Shown here piece after piece: positions 25,501 to 38,679 of a stretch of 64,000 nucleotides of DNA. The stretch is taken from NCBI GenBank assembly GCA_008711295.1, contig VUYV01000149.1, forward strand, positions 930,001-994,000, in the 5' to 3' direction. This DNA comes from Anarhynchus alexandrinus (Eukaryota > Chordata > Aves > Charadriiformes > Charadriidae). The position numbers were made by a program, and so were the translations under genes. A model generated the notes under the pieces. That model worked only from the letters and a program-made list of their open reading frames with translations. It ran no database searches and was not told the origin of the DNA. Position 1 is the first letter of the stretch, and the number at the start of each line of letters is the position of its first letter.

Positions 25501-27327
25501 CATCATAACTGAAATTTAGAAGGCACCTGAGGATTTTTTTCTTGTGTGTGAGAACCTCTTGGCAGTAAGTTGCCCAGGTGCTTCCCAGCAGACAGCCTGG
25601 CACTGCTGATTTGCAATACGTGCAATGGGAACTAAAGTGGATGTAGCCACAACTAACGCCACCATGCACAAGCAGTCGCCCACTTGACAGGACTCTGTTT
25701 CAAGACAAAGCTGCTTCAGGGCCATGAGACAGCCCAGAACCAACCGGCATAAAGCCAAAGCTCAGCTCTGTCAAGATCAGTAAACGCATGTCTATGTAAC
25801 AGCGGAGGTGTTTTCCCTTTAATGCCCTGGCACTGAAGGGAGGTGACCATGAGTGAATAGTACATTCTTTCTCACTGGTTGGGTCTTCTCTGGAAAGCTG
25901 CTCTTCATTTCTGTAGCATAATAAGTAGTTTGGGAATTAGGACTCCTCCTTTTCCCTGTCTGTCAGTGCCAGATTTGCTGTTATGGCTATTACTCCTATT
26001 ACTCCTTTTTTTTTTTTTTTTTCTTAATAGAAATGCTTGGCCATGCTTTAGATCAACAAGTGTGGGCGACAAAATTCAGCTGATATAAACTTCCATATGA
26101 AGCTAACAGTAAAGCCATGTGAAACATGGGACTTTGGATTTGTATTAATTAATACACATACGTACAGGAAATTCTTGAAAGACCAGGCGTGAAGAAAGGT
26201 AGACATCACATATCTCCAAACATCGTTTGTGAACCTCTAGAGCGGTGTAAGATTCAAATGTAAAAATGCCTACATGAAGAGACAATGATTCAACTCAGAA
26301 AGGTTATTAAGTCACAATAAAATACATATTTTTCGTTTTGCTGGCTGAGGTTTCTACTTCTGTTTCTTATCACCGCTATCTCAGTATCTCTCTGTATCAC
26401 CACACCTGGTCACACCTGGATGAACCATTTCAAAAGGACACAGAACTCTTGCAAACACTGAAGCAAAGCACTTAACAGCCTTTAAAAAGAACATAGGACC
26501 GATAAAAGGACGTAACTTCTAAAAAGCAGCTGTCTATAGATAAAGTGGAGGCAGGTATGCAAGGGAGTTTTTTTATGGAAATACTCTCTGTGCAGTTCAG
26601 AACCTGAAAAGGTTGAACATTTTCAGGTAAAGGTTCCTTATTTATCTGCAACTTAGAGACACCAAGCTAGCTTCAAATAAGTAATTTGGTCCTGAAAACA
26701 GTAAAGCTGGAAAACATGAAACTTCTCACAAGGACTCATTCGCCCTGCCAACTACAGCTCTGTTATTTCTGATGTGCAGAACTATCACCTCTCGCAGGAC
26801 ATAACAGCATGTTAAAAGTCAAAGAAAGAAGAAACTGTATTAAAAGCTCAGCCGCCCTTTCCAGAAAAAGTGTATGCAATGTTAACAGGATGGGGTTTGT
26901 TTGTAGCTAAAAATAATTAAGCTAAACTTTGAACGCTTGTTTCCTTCACAGCTTCCTTTTTGCCTCAGTGCTTTCAGTAACTGCTCACAAGCAACACAGG
27001 GCGGAAAAGTTTTGGGTGTCACGGATAAGAAACTCAACGATCAAACATCACGAGCAGATAAATTTATCCTGATGGACACGTATTGTTTAGTGTGTTGTCA
27101 TCAGCAGATGGGCATCACCAGCAATATCTGTGGATCGACTGCAGTGATTTTTAACCTGTAGGCACCTACCGAACCTATGATAATGTCATGTCCCTCTAAA
27201 TGAGCTCATGAGTGTTTAAGAGTAACAATCTTACAGAAGCATTTACTTTGTTTAGCTAATGATACGGACTTACAGCACATGTTCCTATTTCCTAAGGACT
27301 AATGTCCACCTCAAGAACTGAACACAC
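22538..27327. other. Intergenic or intronic region, nothing coding seen
   Basis: AT-rich sequence with A- and T-runs near 24728-24742, 25195-25206 and 26005-26020. No gene, RNA gene or recognisable transposon was seen. Confidence 0.7.
22699..22724 (+). promoter_or_regulatory. Expanded-spacing RE1/NRSE-like site
   Basis: TTCAGCACC matches the RE1 left half exactly. Seven bases later GAACAGTCCC resembles the right half (GGACAGCGCC), with mismatches. Widened spacing of this size occurs in non-canonical REST sites. It lies 160 bases past the candidate first-exon donor. Confidence 0.2.
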
Positions 27328-27475
27328 CATAGAATCATAGAATCATAGAATGGTTTAGGTTGGAAAGGACCTTGAAGATCATCGAGTTCCAACCCCCCTG
27401 CCATAGGCAGGGACACCTCCCACTAGACCAGGTTGCCCAAGGCCACGTCCAGCCTGGCCTTGAACACCTCCAGGG
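27328..27475 (-). mobile_element. CR1 LINE 3' end, strongly 5'-truncated
   Basis: Read on the - strand this is the last 148 bases of a CR1 element. It runs from the end of ORF2, through the short 3' UTR, to tandem ATTCTATG units at 27328-27350. It is almost identical to the corresponding part of the + strand copy at about 3883-4032 (one clear difference in the 'gcagcctgg' region), so both belong to the same subfamily. Confidence 0.95.
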
Positions 27476-30400
27476 AAAGGTGGAAAACCCCACCAAGGTT
27501 GGGTTTTGTAATTTAAACTATGTGGCCTTTCATATACAGTGCAAGAGGGGGAAAAATTGTCTTTTTTTTTTTTCATATTGTTAGCCATATTTCTCTTATT
27601 TCTAAAACCTAGTGTGACTAAAACTGATAACAACTTGATGATCAAGATCAACTTCCAAGCAAACCCTGTCACTGCTTCCTCACTATACTGAGCTGAAGAG
27701 CAGCATTTAACTATACTACTACATCACATGCCTTCAAAATCTTACAATGTGAATACAGACAAAGTCCTTACAGGCATTTCTGGCTCTTGCACCAAATGGT
27801 GCGGTCCATCTTGTTTGACTCCTTTATTTGCCTCCACGGCAAAGCTCTGGCAAAGAGGTTGAAAAATCCTGTTCCCTTCTATCAACAAGTGCCCCATAAT
27901 AGTTGTCAATGGCATTCATTTGCCACAGAAGGATGCAAAGTAGCAATGCCAAAGACATAGGGAGAAGCGCTGCTGCATTTATGTGCGAGGTTCTCAAGAC
28001 CTTTCCCACCATTAGTGCAAGAGTTTTGGCCTGGCCTTTGAAAAGGGAACAAAGAAGTGATCCGTGTCCCTTCTCAGAAGGCTGAGTACAACCCCTAGGC
28101 AGCTTGATGTAAATTGTACTTATTCAAGAGCTAAGAATGGCAGCGTGGATGATTAAAAATGAAAGCCAGTTTGATACAGAAGAATGGGTATCAGATCACT
28201 TTGTACTTCTTCCTAATTAGTACATTGTGAATGGATGATTTTATTTTTAAAGAAGCCAAAACTACAAAGATTTTCTTATGCAAATATTTCCTAACAGTTT
28301 AGAAATTAATTAGAACAAAAATATTGTGAATAAATTACTGCAGATTATATACATTTTTTTAGACGTATTCATGGTTAAAAAGCATATTTTCTTTTTTCTT
28401 GAAGATCCAGAGTAAAACATACTTTTGATCCGCATGAACTCATTGCAAAGTTAAACGCGACTTCAGGTCCAAAGGAACTCTCTGATTGCTGAACCCACCA
28501 GTGTGACATGGCCTGTGACAGAGCTTTGCTATCCGTTTCCCTTCTTTGAGAGGTGTGTATGTGGGGAGAAGAGACTGTGCTCTGAGTCAACTGCAGGTGC
28601 TAACATTAAGCCACTTTTCCTTTAGTAAAATCAAATTGTTAGGGTATTTTTTATTTTTTTTTTGAGACCCTGTTATGCTTTGCAACAATCATCTCTGCTA
28701 TGCACAGTATGGACCACTCAGACATCACATCTAGTGATGATTGGTTTTATTTACAGCTTTTAAAAAAATTAAACCCCATCATCACCAAACCACAGTCTGT
28801 TCTTGTCACAACCTCTGTGGCCCTCATCGGCACGGCCGTTCCCTGTCAGGTGAGCACAGACGCGACCACTGGGGCCAGCAGCCCAGAAGAGCAGCCCTCC
28901 ACACTCACCTCTAAGGATTTGATGGAGCGTAGTCTTCCAGTGCTCCAGTCATGAGCCATGCCGAAGTGCTTGGCTCTTCCATGTCAGCCAGCTGAAGTCA
29001 GCGGCATTTGGAGTGCACCGAGTACACATGCAGTGAGCTTGACAACGCTAATTGGGAGAGTATTTTTTATCTCTATTAGACTGTGGATGTGTGTTGGGGA
29101 CAAAAATGGTCCAGTAGTCTTCAGATGTGACGGAGCAGTGGGATTTTTCCTCTCCACTTAGAAATGAGGAGCGTTATGAAATTGTTAATTAAAACATGTA
29201 TTCTCGATTTCAAGCACTATCTAATAGAGCACGGTGTCTCTCTGAGGATACAAAACATCCTGGTGGTGTTCGAAGAGCAAAGGCTAAAGGAAAAATGCTG
29301 TAACAGAGCGGAGACAAAGAGGCAGGGCTTAGTTTAGAAGTTTGCAGCAACTTTTCCCTTGATGAAGCTGAAACCTGAAAATTTTCACTTGTGCTAAACA
29401 GAGCTTCTGAGGGTAGAGCGAGGAGCAGACATTCAAATGGGCCTTCATCCAAAAATTACCTCGTTCAGGTTAAGAGGTTTTTCTCTGCTAAATGAAAAAG
29501 ATCCATTGTGTGGGCAGGTGATGGCAGTTCAATACAAACACAGGAGAGCAATATCTCTTAAAAAGCCACTTGAAAAAACAAGCAAGCAATGGAGTAGGAG
29601 GGAAATCTGTTCAAGGATTCTCCTGTTTTGCAATAATGCTGAGGAAATATTACTCATTCATATAAACAATCTTGTACCTAGAGACCATATACAAGCAATA
29701 CTGTGGTATGGGTTTCCTTAGGTTGAATCATGTCTAATTAAAGGAGATTGCTTTGATTTTTTTCCCTTGAACCACCTTTCCTCTAAATTTTGAAAGAAAC
29801 AGTTTTGTTTCCTTTTGGTCTCGGTTCACACCAAGAGTAGTGTTGACTGGCTGCATCCTTGAAGTCCCTTCCTCCTCTGGGCATTTGACAGGACAGTGCT
29901 TGCTCAAATATACGGGCAGGAGGCAAGAGTTTGCTTGAGATCTCTGGGCTGTTGTTGGAATCGTCACGTTCCAATTTTGCTCACTAATGGCGAGACCCCA
30001 CACGCGATAGCATTCAGCCCGGTGGCAGAGTTCTGGTTGAACTGAGTCCTCAAAGGACAGCTGGCAAGGATTCACTGGGTCAAGACTCTTCTGCTATTTG
30101 AACAAAATGGAACATAATGCTGCAAGGTACCAGTACCTACTGCCTGTTGTCTCAGGGCAAGGGAGTACAGCGTTTCTCTGGAGCTTGACTAACATGTTTC
30201 CTACGATTTCAGGTCCAGGCATCTTTAGGAGTTAGGAATTTCTTCCTAGAAAAACTATAGTGTTTGATGCATCTTGTTGAAGTGTGACTAACCCTAATCT
30301 ATATGTACAAATGCAATGCACATATGAGGAATATAAGGAATGTGTACCTGCAAACTGCATATGTACAAAAATTCTCTTCTAGACCTGATTTAAAAGGAAC

Positions 30401-33400
30401 TTGTGAAAATACACTGGCAGTTTTGCCTGTGTAAATTGTGGTCATCTCCAACAGCAAGAAGGGTGCTTAGGAACTGGGGTTTTTTGGCTAGTTAGCTGTG
30501 CTAGTAACAGGCCATAAGTTTTGTACAGGGTTTGCAAGGCCTCAGAGCTGCGGTCTGGCAGAGCTATTCTATCTGAACTCCTCTTGACCTGCCCGCAGCT
30601 TTGTTTTACTTGGTTTATCTGTGACAGCAATTTCTCTAAATGACCGGTTATCTAGAGATAATCTGTTTTATTTTTGTTCTCTTTGTATGCTATAACCACA
30701 GTTTTATAGAGACAGCAGTAACAAGCAGCAATTCTATGTAAAATGGGATTTTTAATGACTGTAACGCAATGACGTAATGCAGAGAAATATAGTCCTGGTG
30801 CAACAGCAGAGGCCTCGAGAAGTGGAGACACAGGACGAGGCATGCAGGAATACAGACATGGGATAGGAAGATGTGGGACACAGAGACCTCCTAGGCTATA
30901 AACAAGTCAATGGTAAGTTAAAGAGATGCAGACTCAGAGACGGACAAAACTGATTTTAAGGGAAACAGAGAACAAAGAAATACTATTTAAAATACGTGAA
31001 AGGCACCATATATAGTAAATTTAGACGTAATGTGGAGCTGCAGATCAGTGAAGAAAGAAGGAAAGACAGAAATGTAAAAACATGTCAGCAAACATATAAA
31101 AAAAAGGCCACAAATGAATCCTAGAATGAAGAAGAAATCAGCAAGATCAACTCCATCTAGACTACTAATGAATCTTGAATTAGATCATTACGATTTCAAT
31201 TATGCTAACAGTACATTCCTGGCTTTATATACAAGGTATGTTTCCTATTTGCCCATAAACAAGATTTACAGTGCAACAGTTCCACCAACTGCCTGTCACC
31301 ACTGTAAAATTGCAAACCAAGGCCAGGACTTCACAGGCATCAACTTCCCTGAGGATCACGTTATGCTTTGGGACTCCCTTCTCAGGTCACACTAAAGCAT
31401 GGTCACCACAACATGTCACCGCCTGAAGGACACAGATAAAACATTCCTTTCCTCAAACTGCTCTGAGCAGACCAAGGACCAAGATACTCTTTTTTATGCT
31501 TACCCTTCCTAATGAAAAATGAGGAGTGCCTGGATTTTATTATTTCAAAATGTGTTACAGGTCCCTATAGGATTAAAGTTCAGAAGGAATTTGGGGGGTT
31601 GAGGGGTGGGAATTTAAGGGAAGTATAGATCTTTTCATATCACAGTCCTCTCCAGATGCTGAGTGAATCCGTTTCCCACATAGTATGTTAATCTAGCCCC
31701 TGCAACATCGTAATTTACTTCATTAATCTGTCTTAGAGTCATCTTGTTTTGCCTACCAATCAAGCTAATAACCATGTCATATGAGCTTTGCAGCTGGGAC
31801 AAATTTGAGGTCTTGGGAACCAGCTGGAGTTGAAAACCAAACATTACAAAAGTTTCCTTAGAGTATATGCCTCCATCAATTTTATCCTGGAGCTTAAAAA
31901 AAGTCCAACGGGGGAAGAATTTCCATTTCCTCCAAATTTCTCCCAGCTTGCTACAGGTGGTTACTGTACGTGGTTGCATTCATCCCATGGTCTTGAGGGG
32001 AACAGAGAATTGTGCTTCGACCATCAGCTATTTTCTGGAATCCCAGTCAGTTGTGTAATATTTCCCCCCAGGCCTTTCTGCCTTGGCTCAAAGACGAGAG
32101 GCAGGGGTTAAGATACCTGCTGAGTCAGGTACTATAATCAGTTCCAGCAGTACATCTGGACTTCAGAATGTGAGAGAGAGGAAGGTATTTTCCACAATAA
32201 CGTTTTGCCGCAATCTCAGATGCACAAGTTGAAACTCATAATCTATTTAGAGAGCAGAGTGGGAGTGCTGTTGTAGACAACACTAAGCATTTTTTTCTAC
32301 ATGTCTATTCAACAGTATTTTTGTAGTAGCAACTGATTCACGTAAACCAATGGTATCGCTTTACAGATTTCTACAATGGACGCTTGCCCAGTGTTCAAAC
32401 AAGATGCTGCAGTAGCTCTAATACATCAATGAGTAGCCAGCTCATTGATTATCTTGGCTCTATCTTCCCCTCTGTCAAAAGCTGCTGCATGTTTTTCATC
32501 TAAATTAGATAGTATTTTTTTCCTAGCGGAGCTGCAGTTATTCAGATAGATAAGAGGGCTTTGCTGTGTTGCATTTCATTTCATATTTATAAAGCTGAGC
32601 AATGTGCAATATAAATATGAAACAAACAATTTTTCTGAGAATGGTCAAAACTACTGAGGTGCTAAAGGATCAACATTTAAATCTAGATATATAAGCAAGA
32701 TTTCTATCTCTATGAATGGGTGTTTTGTATGAGTGTCTGACAGCAAATATGAAATGAGGCCATCACTAAAGCTAAGCAGTGGCAATTAATTTTGCTTACA
32801 TAAATATTTTCTTTACTGCTTCTTTAAAGCACTTGCCTTTTCTCATTAAAGCATCATCACGAGGACTTGGAATCTCACTTCTCACCAGAGAAGATTCTCT
32901 TCTTTTTTCTTGTCTTCAGAGATTTTTACTTGCTGGGCTTAACACTGAGAAAGTAGCAACAACTACTTGACATTATGTTTTATGCTGAATCGATAAAACT
33001 CCATTAATTTCACTCCTTTTGAAATAAAACTCAGTTTTGAAGTTAACATTCATATATGGGAAAGCACAGATTACTTTGAAAAGTTCATGAACCCTATTAA
33101 AATCTGAAAATGTTGAACTCCTAACAAAACACGAAACAAGCAAGTCTAACTTCCCTGGTTCACTCATATTATTTCACACAGCAGGTAGTAATTTTTTATG
33201 TAAAACACTCAGCTTATAGTGACCTGATGCAAGGGTACATAAAGGAAGCCCCTGCAGCTACATGACTCTTCAGACATTGTCCAAATTCTACTGATGTTTT
33301 TATACTTGTTAACATTAATTAATTAATTTTTAACATTAATTAATATTTCAACAATATTTCCCTATGTTTCCAAAAATATCGACTCAATATTTTGAGAACA

Positions 33401-33570
33401 TAAGACTAAGATCATGATAATTACCCATTGTGTTATTCTGTACAGAAATTCTTGCAGTGCACCAATACAGGACTAAAGTGAATGGACACGTAATTCAGAG
33501 TACAGAAGACCCATCTCCTTTCCAAGATCCACTGTGGATAATGGCACAACTCTGCATACTCAGAAATCTA
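27476..33570. other. Intergenic or intronic region, nothing coding seen
   Basis: AT-rich sequence without recognisable genes or transposons. A short direct repeat of ttaacattaattaat lies at 33309-33323 and 33330-33344. Confidence 0.7.
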
Positions 33571-33757
33571 TCATAGCATCACAGAAAAATTAGGCTGGAC
33601 AGGACCTCCAAAGGACAGTTAGTCCAACCTCCTCAAGGCAGGGCTGACTGCAAAGTTAGATCGTTGCGTGGGGTTTTATCCAGTTTCAAAAATCTCCAAG
33701 GATGGAGATGCCACAACACTGGATAACCAGCTAGTGTTACCCACTCTCATTTTGAAG
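33571..33757 (-). mobile_element. Old CR1 LINE 3' fragment
   Basis: On the - strand this matches the CR1 3' region in a diverged form. Recognisable pieces are tcatagcatcacaga (terminal repeat), taggctggacaggacctcc, agtccaacctcctcaaggcag and aaaatctccaaggatggagatgccacaac. It has many substitutions compared with the other two 3' ends, so it is an older insertion of another subfamily. Confidence 0.9.
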
Positions 33758-36700
33758 ACTGATGGGTTCTCAAGCATGTACCAGGACAGGTTCATAATTT
33801 CACATTTCACAATTTATTTAAAGCTTTCAGACTTTGAGCTGGTGTTCCTCATTATACAGTACTCACCAAAGCTATTTTGGAGCAAGTGGGTGGGTCCAGC
33901 TACCCAGCTACACAGACTGAGGCACTATTCTACCAGAATGAGGTCCATTTATATGTCAGGTTTAAAACCAGTTTTCCCATTACAAATTGCATTACCATTG
34001 CAGCCAGTGGAAACTAGACTGTAGAAGGAATTTCACGGATAATAACATTACAAAGCATCACCTGGCACCCGCAGCTCAGGTCCTAGAGTCTCAGTTTGAA
34101 AGGAACCTTCCCTTCCTTCCCCCCGTGCATAGGTTTCTGCTTCGGCTGCAAATCTTCCGCCAACCACACTGAACTGTCTGTATCTGCATCACATCATTGC
34201 TCTGCACGTGAGCAGCATGTCCAAGTAATATGCAATAAAGATGACTATAAAGGATACGTGCCCCGAGTTTCTCTGCAAATATGCACACTGTGACCTGAGT
34301 ATCCCTTCTTCTGGCAATAGCCCTGGAACTACACCAATTAAACAGGCTGTGTTTGCTTACGCTGGTATCCAAGGCAGCAAAAGTGCATGTTGTAAGAAAA
34401 ACTCGTTTTCTGTTCAGTTTGCTGTTCTTGCCAGCTCTGCAAAATTCAGACACAAGAGCTCTTTCTCACTGTTGTTTGCGCTCTTGCTCATGAAGAGAGG
34501 TAACTCCACACAGTTCATCACAAATTAAGGTTTTCACATGATCAAAATTTGTCTAGATGCTGAAAGGAAAGTAATTTGGTTATTTAGTAGAAGCTCAGCA
34601 GAACTGATACCACGCAGTCAACCATTAATAAGCACAACCTTCATCTAAAAGAAAATGAAATTTCCTACAAATTCCCTAGAAAGCTTAAGGAGAAGAAGGA
34701 TACTGCCCATGTAACTGATCTCTAAGGGATGATAAATTCCATGTGATCACAGACCACAGGCAACCTTCATGTGGAATTTATAAAATCTACTGATTTATGG
34801 CTTATGTTCATGCCTTTGATTTTAAACCAAAGTATTCTATTTTTCCTGACAACCCTTTTGTTTTAGGGAGAAACCTTAATATGACAACATGACATGTATT
34901 TAAATAAATGACAGATTTAATTAATCCAAGATAGGTTTATGAACAGAGCAGATCACACTTTTTAGCTCTTGTTATTTGATCAGCCAATTTAATCTGAAAT
35001 AATAATACCGGCAGCTTCTTACTGCATCTATTTTCATCTTATTTTATTTTTAATCACATGCCTTTTATGTTTTATACCTTGTTCTACTGAGGAAATCATA
35101 AACACATTGGAGAGTAATTTCAAAACCTTCCTTACCAATCTTTTCCCTCACTGTTCCCATTTTGCCACTGATTTCCTCCTTCCTCTTTAAAAAAAAACCC
35201 TCATCAAAATCCAAAACCCAGCAACAGAAATTTTTCTTCTTATCAATCAGAAATGAACATTTTTCAGAAAGTCTTTCAGAGCAAAATACAGTAAGTGTTC
35301 TTCACCTTACAAGCCTTCCGGCATGGAGCTGACATCGTACATAGATGGGGTTCTCTGCTGAGACTAGCCTCCAAGCAACTCAACGACTTTGCTGGCAAAG
35401 CTTAAGGACACACCAAGGTCAAAAGAAAGAAAAAAACCCAAACAGAATCATACCAGTGAGGCGCGCTCTGTTAAAAGATTTAGCTGTAGATAAACAATTC
35501 TGAAAGCTGGACAAAACCAAAATATATGTGGATATTATCAGATGCAGAATGCCTTTCAAGAAAAATTTTCCATGCTTAGTTATTTATCATAAAAAAGGCA
35601 GTTTAGATAAAGCAGAGCATGACATCACTCATCTAAATCTTTTAATAACATCAGCTTCAACTTTAAAAAGCCTATCTTTTCAAACAGAACATACTGTGAA
35701 TTAAGCTGATATACTGAAAATATTTCTGAAAATACACTGCTTGAACTTAAATCTAAATTGTTTATATGTTAATCTGGAAAAAAGATCTTAACAACAAACA
35801 TCTGCACCATTAGATGCTAATGAAATTTGATATCACGTCACAGCTTTTCCATGCCCTTATGAGTTGCTGCTTTGTGATCTTATGTTGAGATAACGGGATT
35901 TAAAAAAAGGTTCTCACAACTGACATAGCAAATTATGCAGGTAAAGTTCTAAAGGAGATAGTAAGGCACGAACAGCCTTTCTTCTACTCAATAGTTAAAC
36001 TAACTCTGCACAGCTTTTCAAAGCTCTAACATTGCCTCAGCTCAGAGCTCCAAAGCAGACAATGACTCAAACGTGCAAATCGAATCCCATGTCCTTTTCC
36101 ACCTCTTGCACCTCTGCCGTTCCTCACACAACCATACAAGCACAGTAGTCTTCTTTAAAGTCCTTAAACCATACAAAAATGCTAGTGAAGAACGAAATGC
36201 CATTGTCTTTGTAGCAATTCCCAAATCAGATGGCTCCCATCAGTGAGAATTTCATGGTGTCATCTGGGTTTCAAAAAGCAGTCTGTAGGAGAAAACGATG
36301 AGTGAGAGAGAAGGGAAAACAGCTTGGGATTGACGCCTGGCTGGCACGCTGCTCCCGTGCTCTGCCACAGCTCTCCCAGAAAATCCAGTGGAAGGAGTTT
36401 CTTTTAGCCCACCATTTTCCTGTCCAGACTTCCAGCTCCATAGTAGAGGTAGAGCTGCCTCAGTAAAGTCTAGATCTAGTGTTTAACACAATATCGTCCT
36501 AATCTTCCTTTCCCTGGAGTTGTTAGACATTATTTACAATGTTGGAATTCCACTCCCCTCTCTCCCTCCCAAAAAAGTACAATGCAAGCAACTCCAGAAG
36601 TTGTCTTCTCGGGACTGGAAGCTTTGTACAAAATTGTATTCTTTGAAATATCTTGGTGTGGATTTTGCCTCATTTTGGGGTCATTCACCCAAACATAGGC

Positions 36701-38666
36701 ACTAGCCTCTCTGTTTAGAAGCCTTTCTAAGCTTCTCATAAAAGCTAGCACAGAGCTTGCCACACATGAAGATGACTTTAAAATACCGTGCAGCCCGTCT
36801 TCATAATTGCAGGATTATTCCTTTAAAATAATCAAATGGAATTCAGTATTCTTGCATTGCAATGGACACTGCTTCATTACGCCTAACATCATACAGCAAT
36901 ACAAACATTTCATGCACATGATTTGCCATCAATCTTCATTAGCTCCCCTCCACTCAGCTGCTGCTACACTGCCCCGCTAATGACCAACACTTCCTAAGAG
37001 CTAAAGAGAATTGGAAACTCACTGGCTTCTGCAGTGGCTCAGGAATTGTAGGTTCTTGCCATTTCCATACAAGTCAGCAAGATGCTGATTACACTATATA
37101 TTTGAATGATGCAGGGTGAAAGGCTCTCTCAACTCTTCCTGAATGGCAGAGTCTAGTTAACCACAATCATTGGCAGCCACACAACTGACATAATGAATAA
37201 ATGGTTTAGAAGGAACTGTAAGGATATCTACTGGGCATTTAAAATAGCCAAAATCACAAAATTCCCTCAGTGACCAATAACAAAGCTAAGGTTTCCACGT
37301 GCCCTTTGCAGAGCTGCCAGCAGAAGGTTCTTTGGCTTAGGTCACCTGAATTACATAGGTGTCCAATCTCTAGGGGAATCAAGGAGAATTAGGAATCTAC
37401 CTATTTTTGTGGATCTAAATCTTAGGAATCCAATGGGAGAAAAACTCATCTGGCTGTTTACTTGGCAGTGATCCCTGTATAAAATACCTGACACTAGTAA
37501 GTTACAACTTTGCTCTGTATTCAATATAATGTTTTGATGTCAGTTCACTTCAGATTTGATTTACAAAGCCACCATTAGAATCTACTTCAGGAACCATCCC
37601 CTCGCCAATTCCCACCTGAAGAGTGGAGTTCAACAAGGACTTTGGGGAGCCAAGGCTGTTGTACAAAAGGTCTATCACAAGCTCTGCTGACACTTAAGTG
37701 TCTCCCATTCCTGTGTATTGAGGTAGAGGACCTGTATTTCAGCATATACATATAAAAATGGACATAAATTCCAAACAGCATTGTATGGGCTGTGCTTCAT
37801 GCACGCATTGATAGGAATCCATTTTACAGCTATTTCTTCAGAGTTTTTCATACAGTCAGTGGCATTCTGTAAAATCGGAGTCCAACTTTCATCTGGTGTT
37901 TCTGCTTGCACCTGCAGAAAAATGTTGTAAGTAGGTGGAATTTGTTTCTTCGAGTCAGTTTTGGACGGTCTTAGATATGATTCTACAGCTAAAGGTACCT
38001 GATGATAAATAGCCTGGAACAGATATCTTCCCTGGCTTTTCTCCCAAAATTCATAAGGGGTGAGCCAAATTTTTTCCTCTGCCCAAAGAATCTGGCAGAG
38101 AGACAGACCATCCCTCTTCTTGGTTCTTAACGCAAAACAGAATACATTGATGAAGACGATTTCATGAAAGCCAGATCCTGAGACCAGACTTTTAATATGG
38201 GACTTTGTTAACAAGCTCTGTCTCCTCTAATATCTGCAGCCATTAAGAGGACTTGTTCCAAAGTACATCATCCCACTTCTTGATGGGAGGGATCTCCTTC
38301 TCTCATTACCCCAATTGATTCCAGACTTTGCAGAGTTCAGCTCAAGCAACTTAACCTTTTGCATTCCAGCAACCAAAATTTCCTCCAATGCATTTTTGCA
38401 TTTTATTCACTCTGGGGATCCTCGATTTTTATGATTTCCAGATGTCCAAACTCCTTTACCACAATAATACACCAGCTGGGTGCATCCTGCTTGGTGAGAA
38501 AGGCAGAGAAGGCACTTGGTTTGGGGAAAGAAATGCAGAAGAGAAGAGCCTCAGCAAATGATTTCCTGTCTCATTTCTAAAATGAGCAACTGAAATAAGG
38601 GCCATCTATATTCATGCTCCCTCCTCTTCCCTGCTGTTATTTCTCTGCACAGGTTGTTCACCTCCA

Positions 38667-38679
38667 GTTGCTAAGCAAC
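38667..38679. promoter_or_regulatory. RFX X-box-like palindrome
   Basis: GTTGCTAAGCAAC has two 6-base arms in perfect inverted symmetry around one base, close to the RFX X-box pattern GTNRCC-N(0-3)-RGYAAC. It is the exact reverse complement of the site at 55026-55038. Confidence 0.35.
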
